The notes below the pieces were generated by a model. The model saw only the letters and a list, made by a program, of their open reading frames with translations. It made no database searches and had not been told where the DNA came from. The translations under genes were made by a program, and so were the position numbers. Of a DNA stretch of 64,000 nt, positions 1 to 11,590 are shown in pieces; position 1 is the stretch's first letter, and every line of letters starts with the position of its first letter. The DNA comes from Microstegium vimineum (lineage: Eukaryota > Streptophyta > Magnoliopsida > Poales > Poaceae), in contig CM039119.1 of the NCBI GenBank assembly GCA_022036555.1, forward strand, positions 26,246,723 to 26,310,722. Reading direction: 5' to 3'.

Positions 1-44
1 AACAATACGATAGGTTCCCATGTTTTGCAGGAAGATTACAGACG

Positions 45-1124
45 TTGAAATTACCACATAAATTCAAACCAGCAAATCACTCCAAATACAACGGAAAGGT
101 AGAACCTAGACAATGGATAAGAGTTTATTCCCAATCCATCGAACTCGCGGGAGGAAACAATGACATCAAAGCACTATACTTTCCAATGGCACTTGAAGCT
201 ATGCCTCTACAATGGTTTGACAAGCTGAAACCATGATCAATCAAATATTGAGAAGACTTGCAAGAAGCTTTTTGCAACAACTTTGCAGGAATAATAATAC
301 ATCCCATGACAGCAGCAGAATTGAAAAATGTGAAGCAAAGAAAAGGAGAGACCCTAAGGGAATATTATCGAAGGTTCGAAGAACTCAGAGCTCAGATACA
401 TGACATCACCGACAGAGAAGTAATAGAGACATTTGCGGATGGAATCCTAGCAAATTGGCAATTCAAGGACTATTTCAATGAAAATCCAAGATCCAATGAA
501 GATTTCAAAAGAGCTGTAGAAAAAATGCGGCATAGATTCACCTGAGAGTTTCATGAAAATAGAAGACCAGGTTTCAGACCACAAGACAAAAGACCAAGAA
601 AAGACAACATGGTAGCAACAACAGACAACAAAAGAAGATTCAATGACAATGACAATGACAAAGGAGGATACAACAACAACTACAACAACAACAACAAAAA
701 CGCAAACCAAAATAATAGATACTCAAACAACAGCTACCAGGGAAACAACTATGCGAGAAATCGAGCGGATAGGATAGAAAACCTACCCTGCCATATAGAC
801 CCTCATGCATGACACAAGCTAGTCGAATGCGACATCTTCCAACGAAGATTCACGAAAAAGGGAAGAGATGCGAGCAAACAATTCAGAACAGAGAACAGGA
901 GAATCCGAAAAAGATGCAAAGAAGGCAGAAGGAAACTATCAAGAACCCCAACGACAAATAGCAGTAATCTTTTCTAGAGCATCATATACAAGAAGTAAAA
1001 GACATGAAAAGCTACCACACAGAATTATCATGGCAGTAGAACCAACTACCCCAAGATACTTAGATTGGTTAGAATATCCAATTCAGTTCACAAGAGAAGA
1101 TCAATGGACAAGTGCAACAAATGC
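45..1124 (+). pseudogene. gag of Tat-like element I, degenerate
   Basis: Gag capsid and nucleocapsid region. Frame 3 reads through 45-812 with stops near 234-236, 249-251, 543-545 and 810-812. The Retrotrans_gag-like core is visible (LQEAFCNNFAG and RKGETLREYYRRFEELRAQI, roughly 258-420). It is followed by an Asn-rich basic stretch at 609-770 encoded by caa/aac repeats, then a degenerate C-x2-H-x4-H-x4-C knuckle broken by a stop. The frame shifts near 870: the segment at 868-1140 carries the conserved linker that precedes the protease in this family (PTTPRYLDWLEYPIQF). The true start may lie before the window. No function is expected because of the stops and frameshifts. Confidence 0.85.
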
Positions 1125-1734
1125 TGGTTATTACCCCTAGTAATGGGACCAACAATAGCAGGAGTAGCAGTATCTAAAGTGCTCATTGATGGAGGAGCAG
1201 GACTAAACATAATTTTCGTAGACACCTTGAGAAAGATGAATTTAGACTATGAAGGCATGATCATACCAACAAGTATTCCCTTCTATGGGATAGTACCCAG
1301 AAGAGCTTCTATACCACTGGGGTAGATCACCTTACCAGTCACCTTTGGAACACCTGACAAATATCGAACTGAGTTCATTAAATTCGAAGTAGCCAACTTT
1401 GAATCATGCTATCATGCAATCCTTGGAAGACCAACACTCACAAAATACATGGCAGTACCCCACTATCCGTACCTATTACTCAAGATGCCGACAACAAAAG
1501 GAGTCCTATCACTAAAAGGAGATCTAAAGAAAGCTTATGACTGTGATGTACAAGCCATACAAATATCGGAAAAGTTGCAAGACTACAAGAAAAAAGAAGA
1601 CATTGCAAAAAAGGTCGAGGAAATGAATCCGGATGAAATTCAAATACTGGCAAAAAAGACTAACAACTTTACACCTCCAAAAGAAGCCGCCACAAAGACA
1701 ATTGACTTATTTGACAAGAGATGCAGAGAAGACG
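1125..1734 (+). pseudogene. aspartic protease domain of Tat-like element I
   Basis: Retroviral-type pepsin-like protease that would process Gag-Pol. The active-site motif reads VLIDGGAGLNIIF, with D-G-G replacing the D-T/S-G of most proteases, as is usual in Tat elements. The flap and second conserved segment (AILGRPTLTKYMAV) are present near 1420-1455. One stop lies at 1323-1325 and the frame shifts near 1720-1735 before RT. The segment continues from gag in the same polyprotein. Confidence 0.85.
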
Positions 1735-4700
1735 GCAATAATCAACGCAAATCTAGACCCCAAATAGGAACTCGCACTCACCAACTTTCTAAGGGACAAC
1801 AAAGACATATTTGCATGGAAACCAGCAGACATGTCAGGAGTCCCAAAGGAGTTGGCTAAGCACAAAATTGACACAGACAAAGGATCCATACCAGTAAAAC
1901 AAAAGCTACGCAGATTCGCTCTAGATAGGAAAGCAGCAATCAAAAAAGAAATAACAAAGCTATTGGCAGCAGGATTCATCAGAGAGATAATCAACTCGGA
2001 CTGGTTAGCAAATCCAGTCTTAGTGGAGAAAAAGAACTCGAAAGAATGGCGCATGTGTGTTGACTACACGGATCTTAACAAACACTGCTCAAAAGACCCA
2101 TACGGACCGCCAAGAATTGACCAAGTCATAGATTCAACAGCTGGAACGTCATTACTATCTTTCCTAGACTGCTACTCGGGATACCACCAAATATCACTAA
2201 GAGAAGAAGATCAAAGCAAAACATCTTTTATAACACCCTTTGGGGCATATTGCTACAAGTCAATGCCGTTCGGACTAAAAAATGCAGGAGCAACATATCA
2301 AAGAGCAATACAAACCTGCTTGGGAGATCAAATCGGAAGAAACCCTGAAGCCTACATCGATGATGTGGTAATCAAAACAAAGGAACCAGAATCATTGTTG
2401 GAAGACTTAGAAGAGACCTTCAAAAATCTAAATGCTTGGAAGTGGAAACTCAACCCCACAAAGTGCATTTTTGGCGTACCATCAGGACAACTACTTGGTT
2501 TCTTGGTCAGCAATAGAGGGATCGAAGCAAGTACAAAACAAGTCAAAGCAATTATGGATATGAAGCCACCAAAAAAGATCAAGGACATACAAAAACTAAC
2601 AGGATGTAGGGCAGCTCTTAACAGATTCATATCAAAATTGGGAGAAAAAGGACTACCCTTCTTCAACCTTCTGAAAAATAAAGAAAACTTCGAATGGACA
2701 GAGGAGGCCAACCAAGCTTTCATCAAATTAAAGGAATATATATCATCATCCCCAGTAATGACTCCACCAAGGAACAAAGAAGATATGATGTTATATATCA
2801 CCGCCAAAAAGAATGTGGTAAGCACAACAGTCATAGTGGAAAGAGAAGAACCTGGACATACCAACAAAGTACAAAGGCTAGTATACTACATCAGTGAAGT
2901 ACTCACGGAATCAAAAGTCAGATCACCACATGTACAGAAACTACTCTATGCAGTGCTCATATCGTCAAGAAAGTTGAGACATTATTTTCACGAACACAAA
3001 GTAACAATTGTGACAAACTTCCCATTACAAGACATTCTCAGAAACAAAGATGCCACAGGCCGAATATCAAAATGGGCAGTAGAACTTGGAGCTTTAAACT
3101 TGGACTTCAAACCAAGAACAATAGTCAAATCGCAGATACTACCCTACTTTATCGTAGAATGGACAGAAATCACACAGAAAGAACCCGAACCAATACAAGA
3201 CCATTGGAAAATGTATTTCGACGGTTCTCTAAAGCTTGGAGGGGCAGGAGCAGGTGTGCTACTAATCTCTCTAGAAGGACGGCAATTAAAATACGTATTA
3301 CAAATATTATGGAAAGCAACAAACAACGAGACAGAATATGAAGCACTCATACACGGATTAAAAATAGCGACTACTCTGGGAATCAAAAGAGTACTCGCCT
3401 ACGGAGACTCAGGAGTGGTAATCAACCAAGTAAACAAAGAATGGGATTGTACAAAGAACAACATGGATGCATACTGTACAGAAATAAGAAAACTCAAGAA
3501 GAACTTTGAAGGACTGGAAATCCGTCATGTCCTAAGAGATTCAAACATAGCAGCAGATATCCTATCAAAATTGGGATCGGACAGAGCAAAGGTACCACCT
3601 GGAATATTCGTAGAAGAACTTACAAAGCCATCAATCCAAGAAATTAGCAAACAAAAAGACTCAATGGACATAGACAAAATAGAAAAACCGGATGCTTCAA
3701 GACAGATCCTAAACATAGAAAGTGATTGGAGACAACCATACATCGACTACAAAAGTGAAAATAAACTACCCGGAGACAAAGCAGAAGCAACAAGGGTTAT
3801 AAGGAAAAGCAAAACATACGTTCTCATAAAAGACAAACTATACAAAAGAGCAGCCTCTTCTGGGGTATTATTGAAATGCGTATCGACGCAAGAAGGAAAA
3901 GAGATATTGGAAGAAATCCACTCGGGATGCTGTGGAAATCATGCAACATCTAGAACACTAATCGGTAAAGCATTCAGAAGCAGATTCTATTGGTCGACAA
4001 CACTCAAAGATGCAGAACAACTAGTCAAGTCATGCAAAAGCTGTCAAATGTTTGCAAGACAATCACATGTTCCAGCACACAATCTTATCTGTATACCACC
4101 AGCCTGGCCTTTCTCATGCCGGGGGCTAGACCAAGTCAGACCTCTTAAAAAAGCAAAAGGAGGATTTGAATACATATTCGTGGCAGTAGACAAATTTACC
4201 AAATGGATCAAATACAAACCATTAGTCAAATACAACACAGAAAAAGCAACAGAATTCATACAAGACATCATGCACAGATTCAGGATGCCCAACCGAATAA
4301 TCACAGACCTGGGATCACCTTTTACAGCAAAAGAATTCCAATATTGGGCAAGAGATTGTGGAATAGAGATAGATTATGCATCAGTAGCTCATCCCCAAGC
4401 AAATGAACAAGTCGAAAGATCCAATGGGCTATTACTACAAGGACTAAAACCAAGACTATATGAAGACCTAAAAGATTATGGAGGAAAATGGATAGAAGAA
4501 TTACCAAAAGTAGTATGGGGCCTAAGAACCCAAATCAGCAGAGCAACATGATATTCACCGTTCTTCTTGGTGTACGGATCAGAAGCAGTATTACCAGTCG
4601 ACTTAATATGGCAGTCACCAAGAATAGAACAATATGACGAAGGAGAAGCCGAAGAAACAAGACGACTAGAGATTGACACAATTGAAGAGATAACAGACAG

Positions 4701-4965
4701 TTCAGTACTACAAAATGCAAGATACCTATAAGGCCTACGAAGACATTACGACAGAAACATGCACCCAAGAACACTAAAACCAGGATACATGGTACTACGA
4801 CTAATTCAAAAGAAAGAAGGAAGACACAAACTACTCAGCCCATGGGAGGACCCTTTTATCATCAAGACAGCAATACAACCCGAAACTTATGAGCTAATGA
4901 CAGAAGACGGGATGCAATTAAGCAACACTTGGCACATCAGCCAACTCAAGAAATTCTACAACTAA
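1735..4965 (+). pseudogene. pol of Tat-like element I: RT, RNase H, archaeal-type RNase H, integrase
   Basis: Long near-intact frame; 1831-4551 is open for 906 codons. In order it shows the pre-RT segment IFAWKPADMSGVP, RT with FLDCYSGYHQI and catalytic YIDDVV (near 2355), the classical gypsy RNase H, and a second archaeal-type RNase H (MYFDGSLKLGGAGAG and NNETEYEALIHGL, about 3210-3360) typical of Tat. The integrase follows with its HHCC finger (HSGCCGNH and CKSCQMF, about 3920-4050) and a D-D-35-E core: D in GLDQ, D in IITDLGS, E in NEQVERSNG. The C-terminal GPF/Y-like region ends at 4965 with no chromodomain. Nonsense codons at 4549-4551 and 4729-4731 lie in one frame, so the protein would lack the integrase C-terminus. 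TDLG in place of the usual TDNG is also a change. Confidence 0.93.
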
Positions 4966-5009
4966 AGATACAAAAAAGATACAAGACTTCAAGAACAAAC
5001 CATCTACAA

Positions 5010-5640
5010 GTCTACCATTTCATGAGACGGCATGACAAGCCGACAGCTTTGCACCAAGAGCAGCACTGTCTGGCATTCCAAGTCAATTTCTTCGGGAAGC
5101 GACATGACAAACCGACTGCTTTGCACCATGAGTGGCATAGTCTGGTTCATATATATAAGTCTAACGTTTCGTGAGACGGCATGACAAGCTGACAGCTTTG
5201 CACCATGAGCGGCACTGTCTAGCATTCTAAGTCAATTGCTTCGTGAAGCAACATGACAAACCTACTGCTTTGCACCATGAGCGGCACAGTCTAGTTCATA
5301 TATATAAGTCTACTGTTTCATGAGATGACATGACAAGCTGATAGCTTTGCACCATGAGCGGCACTGTCTAGCATTTTAAGTCAATTGCTTCGTGAAGCAA
5401 CATGACAAACCAACTGCTTTGCACCATGAGCGGCACAGTCTGATTCATATATATAAGTGTACCGTTTCGTGAGACGACATGAAAAGACGACAGCTTTGCA
5501 CCATGAGCGGCACTGTCTGGCATTCTAAGTCAATTGCTTCATGAAGCAACATGACAAACCGACTGTTTTGCACCATGAGCGGCACAGTCTGGTTCATATA
5601 TACAAGTCAACCGTTTTCGTGAGATGGTGTGACAAACAGC
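5010..5640 (+). repeat. 149-bp tandem repeat of two ~75-bp half units, about four copies
   Basis: The marker gagacg/gagatg before acatgacaa recurs at 5024, 5173, 5322, 5471 and 5621, so the period is 149-150 bp. Each unit holds two related halves, both with the core ctttgcaccatgagcggcac: one continues tgtctggcatt, the other agtctggttcatatata. Half A is preceded by a gacggcatgacaag block and half B by a gaagcaacatgacaaa block. The array lies between pol and the antisense gene, where Tat elements often carry tandem repeats. No coding role is seen. Confidence 0.9.
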
Positions 5641-6276
5641 GAACTACTCGGCATAATTAAAAAGATCAGCCTACCTCGATGACGTCAAAGACAAAAATAG
5701 TGCAAAGAGGCACAACACATATAAGCAATTGTTTGAAGAGCAGCACAACTCGGCGTAATAACAGCTACAAGCCAAATACTACCACGTCATAAAGTGACAC
5801 TGAATACTCTAACATTGGAAACTACTCGACAAAATCGAAAATACTACCCCAAAACAACACGGATGGCACTATACAAAAGACAAATAAAGCGCAAGGATGA
5901 AGACCTACAAAGCCTAAGTCAAAGGCATCAAGATATATGGCATTGTATGAGCAACAAGACATGAAGATCGATAATACTACTTAGAAAGAACACGGGGAAT
6001 ACAGACAAATCTACGAAGCATAGTACAGAGGCACAATACTATAACAAGTCAGAAGAACTCGACATGGCTTACAAGATCTGAAAAGCAAAGTATTCATTAG
6101 AGTAACAAATAAGTTAATTGGAAGGCAACCTACAGGGCATCTACAGACAAGACAAGTACATATCTCAAAATCAAGAGATCACAATATCAGGACGAAGCCC
6201 GATAATATATTAAGCAAAAGTATCATCCAGAGTATATTACAAAGCAACCATTCAAGGACAAACAAATGTTTTTTTG
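5641..6276. other. untranslated spacer of element I
   Basis: AT-rich non-coding spacer between the tandem repeat and the 3' end of the minus-strand gene. No long frame, repeat or RNA gene is seen. The motif actcgg and short variants of it recur here, as elsewhere in this element. Confidence 0.6.
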
Positions 6277-9245
6277 TCAAGGAGAAGGGGGCAACACTTT
6301 CATTTGACCAAATATCTTGCTACAAAGTTCCTTGACTTCAGGCTTTGATTGTTCCCACCTCGCCAAGAGATCGGCGTCCATGGGATCCTCAAGAATTCGG
6401 TTCAAGGGCACCTCAGGAGCAAGAGCACGAGCGAAAGAAACAAGATTGTTTATGCAGCGCTCGAACCCATTCTCCACAAACTCTCGAAACCGAAGAGGCA
6501 ATGCAGGAATTAAGCTTTTCAGTCCTTCATTAGCATCCTCTTCATGACAAACAGTAGCCACGACAGGCTTCACAGCAGCATACAATGACCTACATCGATC
6601 GTGAACCTCCAAAAGCTGAGTTTGTAAGGCCTGCTCCGATTTCAATGACTGAAAAAGACAAAGAACTCAAAAAACTAAGAATAAAAACAACAAGAAAGCC
6701 AAAGATCAACAAGCAATCGCTAAAACTTACAGTTTCAGCCCTCTTTTCTGAAGATTCAAGGCAAAGAAACAAGTCTTTTTTCTCTTCATTCCAAACCATC
6801 GAAGCTTGATCAGCAGCTACTAATTAGACAAAAAAATTTCAAATAATAGAAAAAAAATCACAGGGAAATACAAAAATACTCACCATCTAGTTTTGCCTTC
6901 AAGTCAACAAGGGTAGCAGAAGAAGAGGCCTCAGCAACTTCTCGAAGATGCTTTTCTCGCTCCAAAGCAACACGAGCCTGAGATAACTCAAGTTTAATCC
7001 TATCAAAATCAGCCTGAAGAGTGGTAGTCGACTGACCCTCCGAAGAAGAAGAAGCAGTCAATTCCTGACAAACCTCCTGCAAGGCATAAACATTAAAGTA
7101 AAGCGCAAAAAAAATAGACCAAAGAAGAGAAACAGAAGCAAATGCCTTGATCTCAGCACCAAAAGACATTGACAGATCGTTCTAGGAAGAAACAAGCTTT
7201 TGGACCCGCTCAACTCGACTAAGCTGAACTTCTGGCCCTTGAAGAAGCAAAGGAACCACCAGAGAAGAAATTGGAGCTTTACCCGAGATATTCAACTTGG
7301 GAATTTCAAGGAGGGATGCGCCAGCAGGAGGAGAAGCACCAACCAACTCGGAGGTACCAACAACACTTGTAGCATCTTCTCGCATAAAAAATCTCACAAG
7401 ATAGGAGGAGTGAGAACAAAACAAAAAGACAGAAAAATAATCATCAGCAAGACAAAAGAACCCTACCGCCAGGAATTGAAGCAGGAGCATCAGAAGAAGG
7501 CCTAAGGAAAATGAGAACAAGAATATTAGGCAAAAACAACTAAAGATCCAAACATTACGCAACAAATTTGACTTACTTGATAGACTTGCTAAAGGAAGCA
7601 TCAACTTGAGCAAATGAAAGCATGGGAATATCAAAAGAAAAATCATCATCAAGCAATGAAGAAGAAGAGATCGGAATAGCTGAGGGGATTGGGGTAGATT
7701 CACCAGAGGATTGACCAACAGACGACCTACGACTGAAACAACTCTACAATAAGGGAAAAACCTAGAAAGAAAGCACAAAGGCATCAAGAAAGGAACTTAT
7801 GGAGCAGGGATAAGAGGAGGATCATCATCAGAATACTCTTCGTCAAGAGGGATAGACTGGCCAACTGATGAAAAGCAAGTACAAAAGTAAAGAAAAATAG
7901 TAAACAAAACAACTCGGCTAAAAGCAAAAACGCTCACCTACAATAATGTTACTTGTGGGAGTACGCGACTGAGAAGTACGACGAAGAGTAACAGGGGCAA
8001 GTGGAGGAGGTTGAGCAGAAGACTCAAGCTTCCTCTTCCTACAAAATAACAGAAGCCGAGCAATCCGGGGATCAGGAGTATATGGTACATACCCATCTGT
8101 ATTATAAAATCCAGGGATCAACCTGGAAGAAGAACTTGAAGTTATGGTGACCTCAACAGCAGTTTCAGCAGGAGCAGAAGCAATGGGCCCGAAAGACAAG
8201 TCAAGCCTAAAAGGGTGACCATAATCTTAAAATCACAAAACAAGTTGTCAATGAGCAAAACCTCAGAAAAAAGAAATCGGAATAAACTAAAGAACACTAA
8301 CCTGAGGAGGAGGATTTCCAACATCATATTCTAGAATCCGAGGAGGAAGGGCAAACAGACTACTGAGAACTCTCCCCAAATGATCAAATACGTCATCATC
8401 AGACAACTCAACATCAGGGATAATCCGAGAAGGGTCAGAAGGACCAGTGTATTCAAAACCAAGGCGATCCCTCTACATGAGAGGTTGAGTCCGGTGATGA
8501 TAGAAACTGACAACCAACCCGTTGCCAGTCAACCCGGATTGTTTCAAGAAATTTATCCGAATCAGCAAAGGCTTGATAGCTAAGGATTCAGAAGAAGATA
8601 AAACATCATTTCAATTAGGAAGAGAGGTCGGAAGGGTAGCAAGATTGGAAGAAAAGTAAGCATCGAGCTTAGAAACGTAAAATCACTTATCTTCCCAATC
8701 TTTGACTGATTCATCAAGAGTAAATGAGAAGTAGTTGACCTTCATTCCCTGACAGAACTGAAGAGTGCAACAGCCAAAAGAACGAGTTGGCTTACTCTCA
8801 TCAAAGCAAAGGCGAAAAAAATGCGGAGGAGAAGAAGACAAGGAGGGATACCAATGAATGCCTCACACAAGTGCGCAAACGAAGCAAGAAAACGAATCAC
8901 ATTAGGGGACAGATGATGGAGCTAGATACCATAGAAATGGAGGAACTCCATCAATAAGTCAGAAGGAGGAAAGCAAAGTCCAGCACAAACGAAAGAAACA
9001 AAGAGCATTGTCTGATCAGGGGAGTGACTCGGGATCACATGCTCACCAGGAAGAGAATATTTAGAAAAGATCCACGCCCGAAGCAGACCATGGGCAACTA
9101 GCAGATCTGAATCCGCCTCCTGAGTCATAGGCTTGGGAGACCGCTTCATCTGACGCGACATTTCAACAAACTCAGGATTGTCAATGGAATCTAACACAGT
9201 GTCTTCGTCAACAAATTCAGCTTTGTTCTTGTTCTTCTTCACCAT
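6277..9245 (-). pseudogene. antisense gene of element I, 'putative gypsy type transposon' (Transposase_28-like)
   Basis: The gene runs opposite to gag-pol. I chose the ATG at 9245 because MVKKNKNKAEFVDEDTV is conserved in the second copy (start 21221) and lies 110 bp below a conserved TATA box. The first exon has the PF04195-type signature: GEHVIPSHSPDQTMLFVSF, then FPPSDLLMEFLHFYGIQLHH. Downstream, with frameshifts near 8800, come SFGCC..QFCQGMK..FSF, LTGNGLVVSFYH and a Pro/Ser-rich linker. A coiled-coil exon (about 6895-7070) ends at a good donor (gtgagta on the minus strand). The last exon is 6277-6645 and ends with a stop. Several stops, including one near 7180, make this copy defective. 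The biochemical function of the family is unknown. Exon limits are inferred from splice sites. Confidence 0.75.
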
Positions 9246-9309
9246 CCGAGGCAGATCAAAGATGAGCAATGCAGCGGCGGTGGCTAGGGTTTGGCAGTAG
9301 AGGAAAGAG

Positions 9310-9362
9310 TTTTTTACCGTAAGGTAAAAAAATAAAGGAAGAAGGAAAGACAGATTTATAAA
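9310..9362 (-). promoter_or_regulatory. TATA box and leader hairpin of the antisense gene
   Basis: On the minus strand a tttataaa box (9355-9362) lies 110 bp above the antisense ATG. The leader has a perfect inverted repeat, ttttttacc / ggtaaaaaa with loop gtaa (9310-9331). Both are kept in the second copy (21286-21337). The TATA role is inferred from sequence and spacing. Confidence 0.6.
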
Positions 9363-9650
9363 GGGGTAAAAAACCACAAGTTTCATCAATTACACAACGG
9401 TTACAAAAAGGTCACCAGGAATCATGGAATAGACACCAAAATAAAGCAATCAGTCAGAGTACATCATTCACAAAGTAAACAGACATCCCGTGAAACAAAG
9501 AACTCGGAAGAATAATACAACAGTTGATGGATCATTCTTTTTTTTCATACACAGTGTGGTTACAACAGGAATATGAAACAAGACAACCCACATACAAAAG
9601 GGAACTTTTACATAATGACATCAAGGAACCCAGTCGAATTCGCGGTTAGA
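9363..9650. other. upstream flank of the antisense gene in element I
   Basis: Non-coding segment between the antisense promoter and the insertion point of element A. It matches about 21338-21650 of the second copy and holds nothing else recognisable. The 5 bp before the LTR of A are ttaga; the matching 3' target-site copy is lost. Confidence 0.6.
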
Positions 9651-11443
9651 TGTTGGCACAAATTATGATCAATTTTATATAACTAAAATAGTGCCAACAA
9701 ATTCAGGATCAAGGAGAAAACAATCATTGCATGAGCATTCTTTATTAAATAACAAAGTTCCACATGTCCATGAATATTTTAATGCAGATAAGAAGAAATG
9801 GAACAAAAGAGACCCAGTGGGACCCACAGAGGGGGTCGGCCGACCCCACTGTGGGCCCACCAGGTTTCCCCCTCGGCCATGATCCAGGATAAACCCCTCA
9901 GAGTGATTCTCAACCATCATATCACTTTGTGTTTTCTCCCAAACGGCTCACAAGCAATGTACAAGGATCCATGTGCCCACACCAAAGAGATCAACACGAC
10001 AAACACTTCAGAATGAACAACCACTTCACATGACAGGTGGGACCAGCACCAGGATGGACGAGGTGGGCCAGGGACCCTTAGGGGGGATCGGCCGAACCTC
10101 CCCTGGGCCCAACTGGCTCCCACTCAGACCCTAATCAGTGGGGCCACACCCACAAAGCCAGGGGATGGCCCACTAGCCATAATGTGGATCGGCCGATCCA
10201 CCCCCTAGGTCGGTTGGGTCCCCCCTCAACCGCCATACCATGTTACACATGTTGGAAATCCAAGCCATCCATTGTAGGCGGTTGTATGACGGTTTGATCC
10301 AAGGGAGGAGGATTGAAGCCCCCTGGATCGATGATGTGGCACTGGAGTAGCCCCTACTCCACCCCCCTCTATAAATAGAGCCCTAGACCTCCCTCTCTAA
10401 TGATGATGTAATCCATACAAACCACTGTTGTTATCAAGTGGAGATTAGTCTAGTGGGTGTTCTCTAGTGTGGGAGTTAGAGTTGAGTTGAGCTTTGCTCG
10501 GGCTTTCCGGAATTGTCTTCCCGGAGTATCTGGTATAAGCTCTTGTATCTTTTCTCTTTTGTAAGACTTTACTTATTTAATGCAATATTCCTTATTTACT
10601 TTACTTAGTCTTTACTTAGTGCAATATTATACTTGCTATAGTATTGTTGTGTGGTTTATCTTGTCAATTAGTTGTTATAAACTAAATTGAGATCCTTGTG
10701 GCCTTTCCTGTATGCGATCATCGCCTGTCATAGGGTGATCTAGTTGACCGTATACACGATTAGAGTAGTAAGAATAGGTGTAAGCGTGGTTCTTATACTT
10801 AATCTTGTCTTTGGTTATCGCTTGTTGCACAGATTGTTTGTGGTAGCTAGCAAGAGGTGACAACCTTGTCTAGTCGTTGTATTCCACCACGTGTTTATAG
10901 GCAAGTTCTTAAAAGATAAGACCCCCGTAAGAAGAGGGCGCGGTCTGGTAGGAGTTTTGTCCTCCTGATCTATCCCCTCGCCTAGCATACTTGTATTGAG
11001 GAATCAATCGAAGTTTGTCTCAGCTAAATGCCATAGTTAAATCCATAGAGGTAGAGTTGGAATCATAGGAACCCATTTGACTCTCTCGTTGTCCACCCAC
11101 ATAGTTATACTCACTAGTCATCTCTTACTTATCTTTACCGGTTTGCTACATCATCATCACCTTCCTATCATTATATCATTTACCCCCTTACACTAGTTGA
11201 TACTAAATTGAGGTGCTCTCTAGGATCTCTCTTTTATTGTTATTTCTAGCTTCGCTTTTCCTTGGGAGAATATGAATTACGATACCCCAGAATACTCCTG
11301 GGTGAAGTGCTACAACGGTATAATCTGTGCGCTTGCGGATTTATCCAATAGTCATAAGAAATGCCGACAAGCATTTCTGGCGTCGTTACCAGGGATAGGG
11401 ACTTATCTCTATTTTTTTGGTGCGACGCTAAGAAGTGTCAACA
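9651..11443 (+). repeat. 5' LTR of Athila-like element A
   Basis: Starts tgttggcaca, identical to the 3' LTR start at 18163, and ends in a terminal ca. The end is ambiguous: an LTR-like end at 11369 (gccgaca) and another at 11443 (tgtcaaca) are each followed by a primer-site-like sequence. The outer end gives 1793 bp. The inverted relative (25336-26108 plus 39014-40029) measures about 1789 bp. The LTR has three exact copies of the palindrome tcggccga (9836, 10088, 10189). Confidence 0.88.
10370..10377 (+). promoter_or_regulatory. TATA box of the 5' LTR of element A
   Basis: tataaata lies in a pyrimidine-rich context (ccccctctataaatagagcc), about 720 bp into the LTR, as expected for the U3/R border. 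The inverted Athila-like copy keeps the same box (ctatttatag near 39211). Confidence 0.7.
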
Positions 11444-11469
11444 AGCATTTCTGGCGCTGTTGCCGGGGA
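11378..11469 (+). other. doubled primer-binding site (tRNA-Asp type)
   Basis: tggcgctgttgccgggga at 11452-11469 closely matches the Athila/Calypso primer site complementary to tRNA-Asp. A decayed copy, tggcgtcgttaccaggga, lies 74 bp earlier at 11378-11395. Both follow acaagcatttc, so the repeated unit holds the LTR end plus the primer site. The first copy is probably inside the present LTR border or a relic of it. Confidence 0.75.
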
Positions 11470-11590
11470 AAGCATAGCCTAGAAATTTTAATAGAATTGA
11501 ATCCAGAGTTTACTATCAAATTAGTTATCAAATAGTTGTAGGGGCTTACCCCTTGCCTGTGTCTTTCTTAATTGTGAAGCAAGGCATTGT

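Larger units (their letters stand above)
1..9650 (+). mobile_element. Tat-like Ty3/gypsy element I, left part (5' LTR outside window)
   Basis: The order gag, aspartic protease, RT, RNase H, a second archaeal-type RNase H and integrase, without a chromodomain, is that of the Tat clade. It is followed by a tandem-repeat spacer and a minus-strand gene, also usual for grass Tat elements. The coding strand is plus. The element is cut at 9650 by the 5' LTR of Athila-like element A. The missing right end is not found beyond A; instead a second copy of the same family starts at 20122 and overlaps this one in content (about 8085-9650 matches 20122-21650). The gag and pol frames are broken, so this copy is dead. 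Confidence 0.9.

Noticed and set aside
5010..5640. CRISPR-like array
   Set aside because: Direct tandem units without unique spacers, inside a plant retrotransposon.
7182..7787. 201-codon minus-strand frame with several hydrophobic stretches resembling membrane segments
   Set aside because: The hydrophobic part is translated intron-like, T-rich sequence of the antisense gene; only the last 70 or so codons look like an exon.
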